Source of the DNA: Microlunatus speluncae
Lineage (GTDB): Bacteria; Actinomycetota; Actinomycetes; Propionibacteriales; Propionibacteriaceae
NCBI RefSeq assembly: GCF_009299835.1
Contig: NZ_VKCZ01000002.1
Location: 124,001 to 188,000 of the forward strand
Direction of reading: 5' to 3'
DNA: 64,000 nt
The first letter of the stretch is position 1, and the number at the start of each line of letters is the position of its first letter. The notes below the pieces were generated by a model. It was not told the DNA's origin. It saw only the letters and a program-made list of their open reading frames with translations, and did no database searches. A program made the translations under genes and the position numbers. Positions 42,369-50,276 of this stretch are shown one piece after another.

Positions 42369-44003
42369 TCATTCATAGCTCGCCTCGGCGTACCAGCGGT
42401 CGCGGTCCAGGACGAGGAGCCAGGCGGTGCCGTCTTCGCCGACCATCTGGAACCGGGCGATCTTGTGGGCCTTCGCGGGGTCCCACCACAGCTCGTAGAT
42501 GGGCCAGGGGCCGGCCCAGGCTTGGATCTCCTGGGTCTCGGGCTTCCTGGTCCGGCGCGGGTCGGAGTCGGGGTCGGGGTGGGTGGCGAAGGTGGTCGGT
42601 TCGGCGGTGATCAGGCCGCGGTCGGTGAGGCCGACCGGGCGGCCGGTGGAGTCGTACACCATCGCCGGGCGGCGGGTGGCGAAGACCCGGGTCGGGGCGG
42701 GGGGCGGGATGCTGCCGGGCCAGGGCAGCTCGGCGGGACGGCGGCCGACCGGCTGCTCGCCCCAGGGCGTGGTCGATTGCCGGGCCGCCGGGCCGCGGCC
42801 GCCCTGCAGCCCGACCGCCAGCACTCCCTCGGGGCCGAGCATGCTCTGCAGCCGGGCGATGCCGCGCTCGATCCGTTCGTCCGGCGCGCTGCCCCACAGC
42901 CCCTCGCCCTGATCGCTGAGCGGCTCGATGCCGTCCGGGATCAGCCGGACCTCGATCACCGGCGCCGGCGCCGGATCGGCCTGCAGTTGCCAGCGGACCC
43001 GGTCGATCAGATCGGCCGAGCCGAACCAGCGGGGATGGGCCCAGCGCCGGACCCCGACCCAGCCGTCCACCGGTCCGTGTTCGCCGTAGGTCGGCTCGGC
43101 CTCGACCTCGATCCGGACCGTGGTGCAGACCAGCCCGTGCCGGGCCAGCTCGCCGACGAAGGAGTCGGCGGTCTGCCGGATGCTGAACCCGATCGTCTCG
43201 ATCGAGGTCAGCCCCGGCTCGAATGGACAACTCCGGGTGAACTCGAGCGGCGGGATCCGGCTGGCCAGCAGGCCGACGTCGGCGCCGCCGGCCAGCCGGT
43301 GCAGCCGCGCACCGGGCCGGCCGAACCGGGTCAGCACGTCCCGGGCGGACAGGCCGGCGAACGCGCCGAGGGTCTTGATCCCCAGCCGGGCCAGCAGGCT
43401 GACCAGCTCGGGCTCGCCCAGCATCCGGATCGGCAGCGGCGCCAGGAACTGGGCCGAGCCGCCCGGCGGCACCGCCTGATGCGCCTGCTGATCGGCCAGC
43501 CGAGCCGCCTGCTCGGCCGCGAACACCCCGTCGGCGATACCGATCCGGCAGTCCCAGACGCCGGTCCCGACCAGGTGTTCGGCGATCACGGCGGCCGCCT
43601 CGGTCTCGCCGCCGTAGTAGCGGCTCGGCACCCGCACCGCACACCGGCCCGGGACGATCGGCATCACCCCGGGCGTGACCTGCTCCATCGCCGACAGCAC
43701 CGACCCGAAGACCCGAAGATCACGATCCGGCTGATCATCGAGCACGATCAGCTCGGGGCAGCGCCCGACCGCATCCCGGCGGCGCAGCCCGACCCGGACC
43801 CCCTCGTCCCGGGCGGTCGCCGAGCAGGCGGTCACCTCGCCGCGGGTGATCACGGCGATCGGCGCGTCCGGGACCAGCTCCTGCTCCGTCCGGGCGGCGA
43901 CGATCGGCCAGTCCGGGCACCACACCACCATCACCCGGTCCTCTGCGACCGGACCGCCACCGACCTGGGCCGCACCGGGCGGGGCTGCAGCGGGCGGGGC
44001 CAT
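42369..44003 (-). CDS. imuB: ImuB, Y-family polymerase-like mutasome hub
   Basis: Protein of 544 residues resembling Y-family polymerases but acting as the adaptor between DnaE2, ImuA' and the sliding clamp. The start of the palm reads RVMVVWCPDWPIVAA where active polymerases have acidic D-x-D, so it is catalytically dead as usual for ImuB. Other marks: RRDAVGRCPELIVLDDQPDRD, RIGIADGVFAAEQAARLA, LGEPELVSLLARLGIKTLGAFAGLSARDVLTRFG, and QGEGLWG near residue 385 resembling a beta-clamp-binding motif. The C-terminus has WGPWPIYELWWD-like WAGPWPIYELWWDPA. Starts one base after imuA' stops; same SOS-controlled transcript. Confidence 0.93.
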   Translation of the reverse strand: MAPPAAAPPGAAQVGGGPVAEDRVMVVWCPDWPIVAARTEQELVPDAPIAVITRGEVTACSATARDEGVRVGLRRRDAVGRCPELIVLDDQPDRDLRVFGSVLSAMEQVTPGVMPIVPGRCAVRVPSRYYGGETEAAAVIAEHLVGTGVWDCRIGIADGVFAAEQAARLADQQAHQAVPPGGSAQFLAPLPIRMLGEPELVSLLARLGIKTLGAFAGLSARDVLTRFGRPGARLHRLAGGADVGLLASRIPPLEFTRSCPFEPGLTSIETIGFSIRQTADSFVGELARHGLVCTTVRIEVEAEPTYGEHGPVDGWVGVRRWAHPRWFGSADLIDRVRWQLQADPAPAPVIEVRLIPDGIEPLSDQGEGLWGSAPDERIERGIARLQSMLGPEGVLAVGLQGGRGPAARQSTTPWGEQPVGRRPAELPWPGSIPPPAPTRVFATRRPAMVYDSTGRPVGLTDRGLITAEPTTFATHPDPDSDPRRTRKPETQEIQAWAGPWPIYELWWDPAKAHKIARFQMVGEDGTAWLLVLDRDRWYAEASYE

Positions 44004-44004
44004 C

Positions 44005-44703
44005 TCAGACCGCCTCGGCGACGAAGCGGTCCGGCCGTTCGGTGATCACCGGATCCGCCGTGTCGACCCGCTGATCGGGCCCGGGCAGCCAGAGGGAGAG
44101 CCGGCCGGACGGGCGCCCCGAGCGGCGGACCGACACCACGGCCCGGCGGCCGGTGATCCGGCCGTGGCCGCGGCCCAGCCCGTCCCAGCAGGAGGACTCG
44201 ATGGAGAGCCGGGCATCGCAGCGCGGCCAGTCGCCCCAGGAGATCAACATCGCGTCCCGCTGCCGCAGCCTGGTCCGCAGCCGGGCCGCCTGATGCTCGG
44301 TCACCCGGCCCGGCCGGACCATGATCACCGAGACGATCTCGGTCAGTGCGGCGACGACGTCCGGCCAGCGCTCGCCCGGCTCCGGCACCGCGATGGTCCG
44401 GCTCAGGTCGACCCCGAAGCCGGCCGCCGCCGCCAGCCCGAAGTCCGCCGCGCCGATCACCGCCACCCATTCCCCGGCCTGGGACGGCGCCGCCAGCAGG
44501 GTCATCGCCAGGCTCGGGCTGTCCACCGCGTACGCCCCGCCGGTCCGCGGAGTGAACAGCGGCGCGAGCGGAGCGACCACCGGCAGCGCCCGGGTGGCGG
44601 CGCTGCCCTGCATCCGCAGCACCCGCTCCTGCAGCTCACGGATCCGGCTCCCCCGGGCCTCGGCCGGGAGCCGGCGCGTGGCGGACAGCCGAGCGACACT
44701 CAT
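44005..44703 (-). CDS. imuA': ImuA'-like mutasome protein
   Basis: A 232-residue protein upstream of imuB. It has RIRELQERVLRM near the N-terminus, a RecA-like degenerate core (EWVAVIGAADFGLAAAAGFGVDLSRTIAVPEPGERWPDVVAAL) and VSVIMVRPGRVTEHQAARLRTRLRQRDAMLISWG, in line with actinobacterial ImuA', which binds ImuB. No Walker A motif. ATG 44703 is preferred over GTG 44721, since that GTG lies inside the SOS box. First gene of the imuA'-imuB operon. Confidence 0.88.
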   Translation of the reverse strand: MSVARLSATRRLPAEARGSRIRELQERVLRMQGSAATRALPVVAPLAPLFTPRTGGAYAVDSPSLAMTLLAAPSQAGEWVAVIGAADFGLAAAAGFGVDLSRTIAVPEPGERWPDVVAALTEIVSVIMVRPGRVTEHQAARLRTRLRQRDAMLISWGDWPRCDARLSIESSCWDGLGRGHGRITGRRAVVSVRRSGRPSGRLSLWLPGPDQRVDTADPVITERPDRFVAEAV

Positions 44704-44713
44704 GGCTTCATAA

Positions 44714-44729
44714 TCGAACACAAGTTCGA
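44714..44729 (-). promoter_or_regulatory. LexA (SOS) box before imuA'
   Basis: TCGAACTTGTGTTCGA is a perfect TCGAAC-N4-GTTCGA palindrome, the actinobacterial SOS box, ending ten bases before the imuA' start codon. It explains damage induction of imuA'-imuB. Confidence 0.92.
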
Positions 44730-44775
44730 TAGAGTCAATCCGGAGGTCGTCGCCGCGGAGACGGGAGGTGCGGGA

Positions 44776-45585
44776 TCAATCCATCGATTCACCCGGAGTG
44801 TAGGGGTTGTCGAGGCGCTCACCGGCCGACTGGCCACCGTCGACCGGCAGCGTCACTCCGGTCACGTAGGACGCCGCGTCCGAACACAGCCACAGCACGG
44901 CGGACGCGATATCAGCGGTCGTCCCCACCCGGCCGATCGGTACGGCCGACGCCGCACCTTCCTGAGCCGACGGGCCGGCCGCCACCAGGTGCTCGGTCAG
45001 GATCGGGCCGGGCGCGATCACGTTCACCCTGACCCCGAACGGCGCGTAGTCGAGCGCCGCGGCGCGGGTCAGGCCGATCACGCCCGCCTTGCCGGCGACG
45101 TAGGAGGAGAGGTGACTGACTCCGCCGACCCCGGCGGTCGAGGCGAAGTTGACGACGGCACCGCCGCCGGAATCGATCATGGCCGGGATCTGGTGCCTCA
45201 TCCCGAGAAAGGTTCCGTTCACGTTGACGTCGACGGCGTGCCGGAACTGATCCGGATCGAGGTCGGCCAGCAGTTGCGGCGGCGGCCCCTCGGACGCGTT
45301 GTTGACCGCGGCGTCCAGCCGGCCGAACGCCGTCATCGCCTCCGCCACGGCCGCCCGGCCCGACTCGTCGTCGGTCACGTCGCCGACCACTGCCCGGACC
45401 CGGCCGCCCTGGGCGGTGATCCGGTCGGCGACCGCGGCCAGCACGCTCTCCCGCCGGGCCATGATCACCACGGCGGCCCCGGCCGCGGCGAAGGCCTCGG
45501 CCAGCGCGGCCCCGATGCCCTGGCTGGCACCGGTGATCAGCGCCACCCGGTCGCTGTAGTCATAGGTCGTACGTCCTGCGCTCAC
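44776..45585 (-). CDS. short-chain dehydrogenase/reductase
   Basis: NAD(P)-dependent oxidoreductase of 269 residues. Cofactor loop ITGASQGIGAALA, D-V in VVGDVTDDE, NNAS, catalytic Ser in FASTAGVGG and Y-x-x-x-K in SSYVAGKAG, then VNVIAPGPILTEH. Arg in MARRES after beta-2 suggests NADPH preference. GTG 45585 with GGGGAG upstream is the likely start. It lies 8 bp-scale close to nothing else in operon; downstream is imuA' with its own promoter. Substrate unknown. Confidence 0.9.
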   Translation of the reverse strand: MSAGRTTYDYSDRVALITGASQGIGAALAEAFAAAGAAVVIMARRESVLAAVADRITAQGGRVRAVVGDVTDDESGRAAVAEAMTAFGRLDAAVNNASEGPPPQLLADLDPDQFRHAVDVNVNGTFLGMRHQIPAMIDSGGGAVVNFASTAGVGGVSHLSSYVAGKAGVIGLTRAAALDYAPFGVRVNVIAPGPILTEHLVAAGPSAQEGAASAVPIGRVGTTADIASAVLWLCSDAASYVTGVTLPVDGGQSAGERLDNPYTPGESMD

Positions 45586-45692
45586 GTGATCTCCCCTGGC
45601 TTCGGCTCTCGTTGCCGCCACGGTGCCACGGCCGGCCCCGCTGCGCGTCGGCCGGGGAGCGCATCCCGACTACGCCGTACGACGTAGTCGGC

Positions 45693-47276
45693 TCAGCCGA
45701 GCCGGGCGGCGAGCTGCGCCTCGTACAGCGATCCCGGGGCGAGCCCGCGCCGGTTGGCCCCCTCGATGTGACCGGCCGGATGCTCGAACGGCCCGTCGCC
45801 GGTGATCACGCCACGGCAGCCGATGGCGTAGTTCTGCCCGGTCGGCGGCCGCTGCACGACCAGCTTCTTCCCGGCCATGTCGCAGTTCCAGCCGACCGAG
45901 TGGACCGTGGCCCAACCGTGCCCGGTGCCGTAGTCGCCGCGGTTGTAGATGCCCAGCGTGATCGAGGTGGCCGGGGCGATCTCGCGGTGGTTGTCCCAGA
46001 GCATCCCCTGGCTCCACCGCCGGTGACCCTCCGAGGAGGCCAGACTGCCGGTCGCGGTGCCGCGCAGATAGACCAGCCCGGAGGCGCTGCTGGTCCCGTT
46101 CGAGATGAAGGCGTGCCGGGCTTTCGTCGCGTGGCAGTCGGTGAACAGGATCTGCTGCGAGTAGCCCTCGTTGTTGAAGTTGTACCGCAGCCCGCCGGTG
46201 ATCACCGACGCCGGATCCAGGGCACGGCAGTCGGCGACCGTGACCCGGGTGGTCTCGTTGGTCTCCACCCCGGCCTTGGCGAAGTGCAGGAAGGTGCAGC
46301 CGCGGACCCAGCCGTCCTGGAGCCCGCGGAGCCGGACCGCGACCCAGGCGTGATCCTCGTCGACATCGGGATCGCCGGCGAACTCGATCACGATCCGCAG
46401 GTCCTCCACCCCGCTCTCGGTGACCAGGCCGGCCCGGTCCCAGCGATGCAGCGACGAGGTCGCCAGCGACCGGTCCAGGTGGTTGTAGACCGGCACGTCG
46501 ACGGTGATCGTGGAGCCCGACACGTCGGTGACGAACCGGTTGTACGTGATCGGCTGGCTGCCGACCGTCCACGGCTCGTCGACCCCGGTGGCACCCCCGT
46601 CGACCGCGGCCAGCCAGGCGGCCGTGCACGGGTGGACGATGATCACATTGTCCCCCGGCCGGTACGCCGACGGGTCGGCCACCGTGAAGCTGCGCTCGCC
46701 GCAGGGCACCAGGTCGGAGGTGAGCTCGGACCGGGTGCCGGCGACCTCACCGGCCCACCGGGTGGTCGCCCCACTGCCGACGACCACGACGTCGCGGTGC
46801 TCCGGGGTGTTGCCGGTCGCCCGGATGATCGTGCTGTCGGCCGGATCGTCGCCGTCGCCGCTGCCGCGCAGCACCACCCCGCTGTGCCGCACCCGCAGCG
46901 TCCCGGCGACCGGGTAGGTTCCGGCCGCCAGCAGCAGCGCGCCGCGATGTCCGTTCGGATCGAGCGGCCGGGCGCCGACGGCATCGATCGCCGCCTGCAG
47001 GTGCGCGGTGTTGTCGCCGGCCACCGGCTCGACCGTTGCCACGGTCGGCACCTCGGGCAGCTCGACCCCGCCGCCGCGGTAACCGGCGTGGCTGAAATCG
47101 GGGAGCTTGTTGCCGGACCGGTCGGCCCGATAGCTCAGCCGGCCGTCGGGCGCCTGCCGGACCAGCCGGGACTGCCAGCGCTCCGCCGCCGCGGCGGATT
47201 CGGCTCCCATGATCGACAACGCCGCCACTCCTCCGCCGCCCGCCAGCAGGCTCCGCCGACTCAGTTCGTACGCCAT
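45693..47276 (-). CDS. Tat-exported right-handed beta-helix protein
   Basis: Secreted protein of 527 residues. The N-terminus SRRSLLAGGGGVAALSIMG is a twin-arginine signal. The mature protein is built like polysaccharide-active beta-helix enzymes: DNTAHLQAAIDAVG with GALLLAAGTYPVAGTLRVRHSGVVLRGSG at the start (pectate-lyase/pectin-hydrolase superfamily), then RLRGLQDGWVRGCTFLHFAKAGVETNETTRVTVADC and RHAFISNGTSSASGLVYLRG. Probable lyase or hydrolase for plant or microbial glycans; no catalytic residues could be assigned. GGGGAGG precedes ATG 47276. Divergent from the CobW gene. Confidence 0.82.
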   Translation of the reverse strand: MAYELSRRSLLAGGGGVAALSIMGAESAAAAERWQSRLVRQAPDGRLSYRADRSGNKLPDFSHAGYRGGGVELPEVPTVATVEPVAGDNTAHLQAAIDAVGARPLDPNGHRGALLLAAGTYPVAGTLRVRHSGVVLRGSGDGDDPADSTIIRATGNTPEHRDVVVVGSGATTRWAGEVAGTRSELTSDLVPCGERSFTVADPSAYRPGDNVIIVHPCTAAWLAAVDGGATGVDEPWTVGSQPITYNRFVTDVSGSTITVDVPVYNHLDRSLATSSLHRWDRAGLVTESGVEDLRIVIEFAGDPDVDEDHAWVAVRLRGLQDGWVRGCTFLHFAKAGVETNETTRVTVADCRALDPASVITGGLRYNFNNEGYSQQILFTDCHATKARHAFISNGTSSASGLVYLRGTATGSLASSEGHRRWSQGMLWDNHREIAPATSITLGIYNRGDYGTGHGWATVHSVGWNCDMAGKKLVVQRPPTGQNYAIGCRGVITGDGPFEHPAGHIEGANRRGLAPGSLYEAQLAARLG

Positions 47277-47393
47277 GACAAACCTCCCCTTCGAGGTCGA
47301 TGCCGGAATGCTCCACAGTCTGGGAACCAGGACCCGCCAGGGCAAGCGCTTGCCGCGAGTTTCCATCCGGAGAGGTGCGGCTAGGGTGGGCCG

Positions 47394-48440
47394 GTGCCAC
47401 GGCCTCCGATCCCGATCATCGTGCTCGCCGGTTTCCTCGGCTCGGGCAAGACCACCGTGCTGAACCACCTGCTGCGCAACAGCCTCGACGTCCGGATCGG
47501 CGTGGTGGTGAACGACTTCGGCGCGATCAACATCGACGCCATGCTGATCGCCGGCCAGACCGACAGCATGATCACCACCAGCGGCGGCTGTCTGTGCTGC
47601 GTCTCCGACGGCGGCGAGATCGCCGGCATGCTCGATCAGCTGGCCGCGCCGGCCGCGGACATCGACGTGATCGTGATCGAGGCGAGCGGGATCGCCGAGC
47701 CGGGGGCGATGGTGCAGCTCGTGTTCCAGGCCCTGGACGCGCGGATGGCGTACGGCGGGCTGCTGGAGGTGGTCGACGCCGAGGCGTTCCCGGCCAGCCG
47801 GATCGAGCATCCGGAGCTGGAGCGGCACGTCGAGGTCGCCGACCTGGTGATCATCAACAAGATCGACCGGATCGACGAGGCAGAACGGATCCTCCGGCAG
47901 CAACAGGTCCGCGAGCTCAATCCGGTGGCGCCGATCGTCGGCACCGTCGAGGGCCGGATCGACCCGGCGCTGCTGTACGAGCTCAAGGTCCGGCCGAACC
48001 ACCAGCCGACATTGGCCGAGGCCGACCATGATCACGATCATGGTCACAATGACCATGATCATCTGCATGATCGGTTCGAATCGCTGAGCTTCAGCACCGA
48101 GCAGGAATTGCACCCGCGCCGGCTGATGGCGCTGCTCGACGACGACCTGACCGGCGTGTTCCGGATCAAGGGGCTGGCCCGGTTCGCCGTGCCCGGGCAC
48201 CGGCCGCGGTACGCGATCGGCAAGGTCGGCCCGTCCCTTCGGCTCGATCCCGAGCGCCGCCCGTCGGGCGACCCGAGCAGCCAGCTCGTGCTGATCGGCT
48301 CCGGGCTGGACCCCGTACGACTGAACGCCGAACTCGAGGCCTGCATCGCGACCGCGGACGAGGCCGCCGCCCTGACCGAGGACGATCTGATGGGCGTGCT
48401 CCGCTTCACCGGTCAACTCCAGGAGCAGGACCCGACGTGA
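47394..48440 (+). CDS. CobW/COG0523 P-loop GTPase metallochaperone
   Basis: G3E-family GTPase of 348 residues. P-loop GFLGSGKTT (about residue 13), GGCLCC metal-binding motif near 65-70, IEASGIAEP, NKID at about 160, and a His/Asp-rich stretch with DHDHDHGHNDHDHLHD near 205-220 for metal binding. Members insert or supply zinc, cobalt or nickel. The C-terminal CobW_C domain follows. Its stop overlaps the start of a MraY-type gene (GTGA), an unusual partner that suggests the two are expressed together. No Zur-like box was found upstream. Start GTG 47394. Confidence 0.92.
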   Translation: MPRPPIPIIVLAGFLGSGKTTVLNHLLRNSLDVRIGVVVNDFGAINIDAMLIAGQTDSMITTSGGCLCCVSDGGEIAGMLDQLAAPAADIDVIVIEASGIAEPGAMVQLVFQALDARMAYGGLLEVVDAEAFPASRIEHPELERHVEVADLVIINKIDRIDEAERILRQQQVRELNPVAPIVGTVEGRIDPALLYELKVRPNHQPTLAEADHDHDHGHNDHDHLHDRFESLSFSTEQELHPRRLMALLDDDLTGVFRIKGLARFAVPGHRPRYAIGKVGPSLRLDPERRPSGDPSSQLVLIGSGLDPVRLNAELEACIATADEAAALTEDDLMGVLRFTGQLQEQDPT

Positions 48441-49537
48441 TCGCACTCTTCGCGGCCGGGGCCGCGTCCCTGATCTTCACGTTCGCGCTGACGCCGGTCG
48501 CGGTCAAGCTGTTCCGGCGGCTCGGCTGGGGCCAGATGATCCGGGCAGACGGCCCGCAGACACACCAGGTGAAGGCGGGGACGCCGACCAAGGGCGGCAT
48601 CGTCTTCGTCACCGGAGCGATCTTCGGCTATCTCGTCGCGCACCTGATCATCCCGGCGACCCCGATCACGGCGAGCGGCCTGCTGGCGATCGGACTGATG
48701 ACCGGCCTCGGCCTGGTCGGCTTCCTCGACGACTTCACGAAGACCCGACGCCGGCGGAGCCTCGGGCTGACCGGCCGGCAGAAGATCGCCGGGCAGGTGA
48801 TCGTCGCGACCGCGTTCGCCGTCCTGGCTCTGCTGCTCCGGGATCCGGTCACCGGCGTGGCCCCGGCCTCGCCGGCCATCTCCTGGGTGCGCGACCTGCC
48901 GTTCCTCAACCTGGCCGCGCTCGGGGCGGCGGGCCTGGTGCTGTATGTGGTGTGGATCAATCTCCTCGCGGTGGCCACCTCCAACGCCGTGAATCTCACC
49001 GACGGCGCCGACGGTCTCGCGGCGGGCGCGACCATCATCGCGCTCAGCGCCTACACCTTCATCGCGCTGTTCCAGTCGCGGATGGCCTGTCAGAGCCTGC
49101 CGGTCGGGGACCCGACCTACGACCGGTGCTTCGTCGTCCGCGACCCGCTCGACCTCGCGATCTTCGCCGTCGCCCTGGCCGCAAGCCTGGTCGGCTACCT
49201 CTGGTACAGCGGTCCGCCCGGACAGATCTTCATGGGCGACGTCGGCTCGCTCGGCCTCGGCGGCGCCGTCGCGGCGCTGGCGATCTTCACCCGCACCGAA
49301 CTGCTGTTGATCATCATCGGCGGCCTGTACGTCAGCGTCGCCGGCTCGGTGATCATCCAAACCACCTACTTCAAGCTCACCCGCGGCCGGCGGATCTTCC
49401 TGATGTCACCGTTGCACCACCACTTCGAGATGAAGGGCTGGCCGGAGATCCAGATCACCATGCGATTCTGGATCATCGCGGTCGTCTGCGCCATCGCCGG
49501 CGCGAGCATCTTCTACGTCAGTTGGCTGACCGGCTGA
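48437..49537 (+). CDS. MraY-type phospho-N-acetylmuramoyl-pentapeptide transferase
   Basis: Polytopic membrane enzyme of 366 residues with about ten helices. The typical motifs are present: KAGTPTKGGIVFV, GLVGFLDDFTK with the DD pair, NAVNLTDGADGLAAG, FMGDVGSLGLGG and MSPLHHHFEMKGW. It transfers phospho-MurNAc-pentapeptide to undecaprenyl phosphate to make lipid I. It is not in a dcw cluster: no mur, fts or lipid II genes surround it, only CobW in front. It is therefore either a relocated mraY or a second copy. Confidence 0.9.
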   Translation: MIALFAAGAASLIFTFALTPVAVKLFRRLGWGQMIRADGPQTHQVKAGTPTKGGIVFVTGAIFGYLVAHLIIPATPITASGLLAIGLMTGLGLVGFLDDFTKTRRRRSLGLTGRQKIAGQVIVATAFAVLALLLRDPVTGVAPASPAISWVRDLPFLNLAALGAAGLVLYVVWINLLAVATSNAVNLTDGADGLAAGATIIALSAYTFIALFQSRMACQSLPVGDPTYDRCFVVRDPLDLAIFAVALAASLVGYLWYSGPPGQIFMGDVGSLGLGGAVAALAIFTRTELLLIIIGGLYVSVAGSVIIQTTYFKLTRGRRIFLMSPLHHHFEMKGWPEIQITMRFWIIAVVCAIAGASIFYVSWLTG

Positions 49538-49623
49538 ACCTCCCGGGGCTGACCACAGTCTTCGTCCATAGCGGGCGCGCCGAGAGTTCGGCGGGTCGTT
49601 CGTGATCCGAGTTTCACGGTACG

Positions 49624-50208
49624 TCAGCCGGCCGGGACGGTCGCCGGTGACTCCGGCCGCCAGCCCGGCGGCGGGTCCTCGCCGACGCGGCCGTCGACGG
49701 CCTCCCGGAGCAGGTCGGCATGACCGGTGTGCCGGCCGTACTCCTCGAGCAGGTCGCAGAGCAGCCGGCGCAGGCTGAGGTTTCCGCGGCCGGGCCAGGC
49801 CAGGTGGACCGGCTGACCAAGATCACCGGCGTCGAGGGCGGTCCGGAGCCGCTCCCGGGAGCGCTCGATCGTGCCGTCCCAGATCCGGTAGAGCTCGTCC
49901 GGTGAGTCGGCGGCGGCCGACTCGAAATCCCAGTCGGGCGCGGCGTCCCAGTCCACGCCGTTCCAGGGTGCGGCGGTCGGCGCTCCGCTCAGCTTGGCGC
50001 TGAACAGCTCGTCCTCGGCCCGCGCCAGGTGCTTGAGCAGGCCGCCCAGGGTCAGCGACGAGGCGCCGATCCGGAGCTGCAGCCCGGCCGTGTCGAGCCC
50101 GTCGGCCTTCCACCGGAAGGTCGCCCGTTGCCGCTCCAGCGCACCGATCAGGTGCTCGGCCTCGGTGCCGGCGAGCGGAGGTTCGCGCCAGTACGCATCG
50201 TTGGTCAT
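49624..50208 (-). CDS. DinB/DUF664 family protein
   Basis: A 194-residue helical-bundle protein: RQRATFRWKADGLDTAGLQLRIGASSLTLGGLLKHLARAEDELFSAKLSG and LRRLLCDLLEEYGRHTGHADLLREAVDGRVGEDPP, the DUF664 signature with candidate metal ligands H (in LKHLARAED) and H-x-x-H (RHTGH). A mycothiol-dependent enzyme is plausible for an actinobacterium. ATG 50208 fits the family start. Not in an obvious operon. Function not determined. Confidence 0.8.
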   Translation of the reverse strand: MTNDAYWREPPLAGTEAEHLIGALERQRATFRWKADGLDTAGLQLRIGASSLTLGGLLKHLARAEDELFSAKLSGAPTAAPWNGVDWDAAPDWDFESAAADSPDELYRIWDGTIERSRERLRTALDAGDLGQPVHLAWPGRGNLSLRRLLCDLLEEYGRHTGHADLLREAVDGRVGEDPPPGWRPESPATVPAG

Positions 50209-50276
50209 GACCGAACCGTAGAACCGGTTCCGGACGATCCACGTCCGGAACCGGACCGACACCTCGACGAGTACGG

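Noticed and set aside
41673..42376. 231- and 202-residue open frames on opposite strands
   Set aside because: Both cross the 41.7-42.0 kb palindrome and show no domain or start signal.
45693..48446. 917-residue fusion upstream of the beta-helix protein
   Set aside because: The N-terminal extension is antisense to cobW; a Tat signal and ribosome-binding site mark the true start at 47276.
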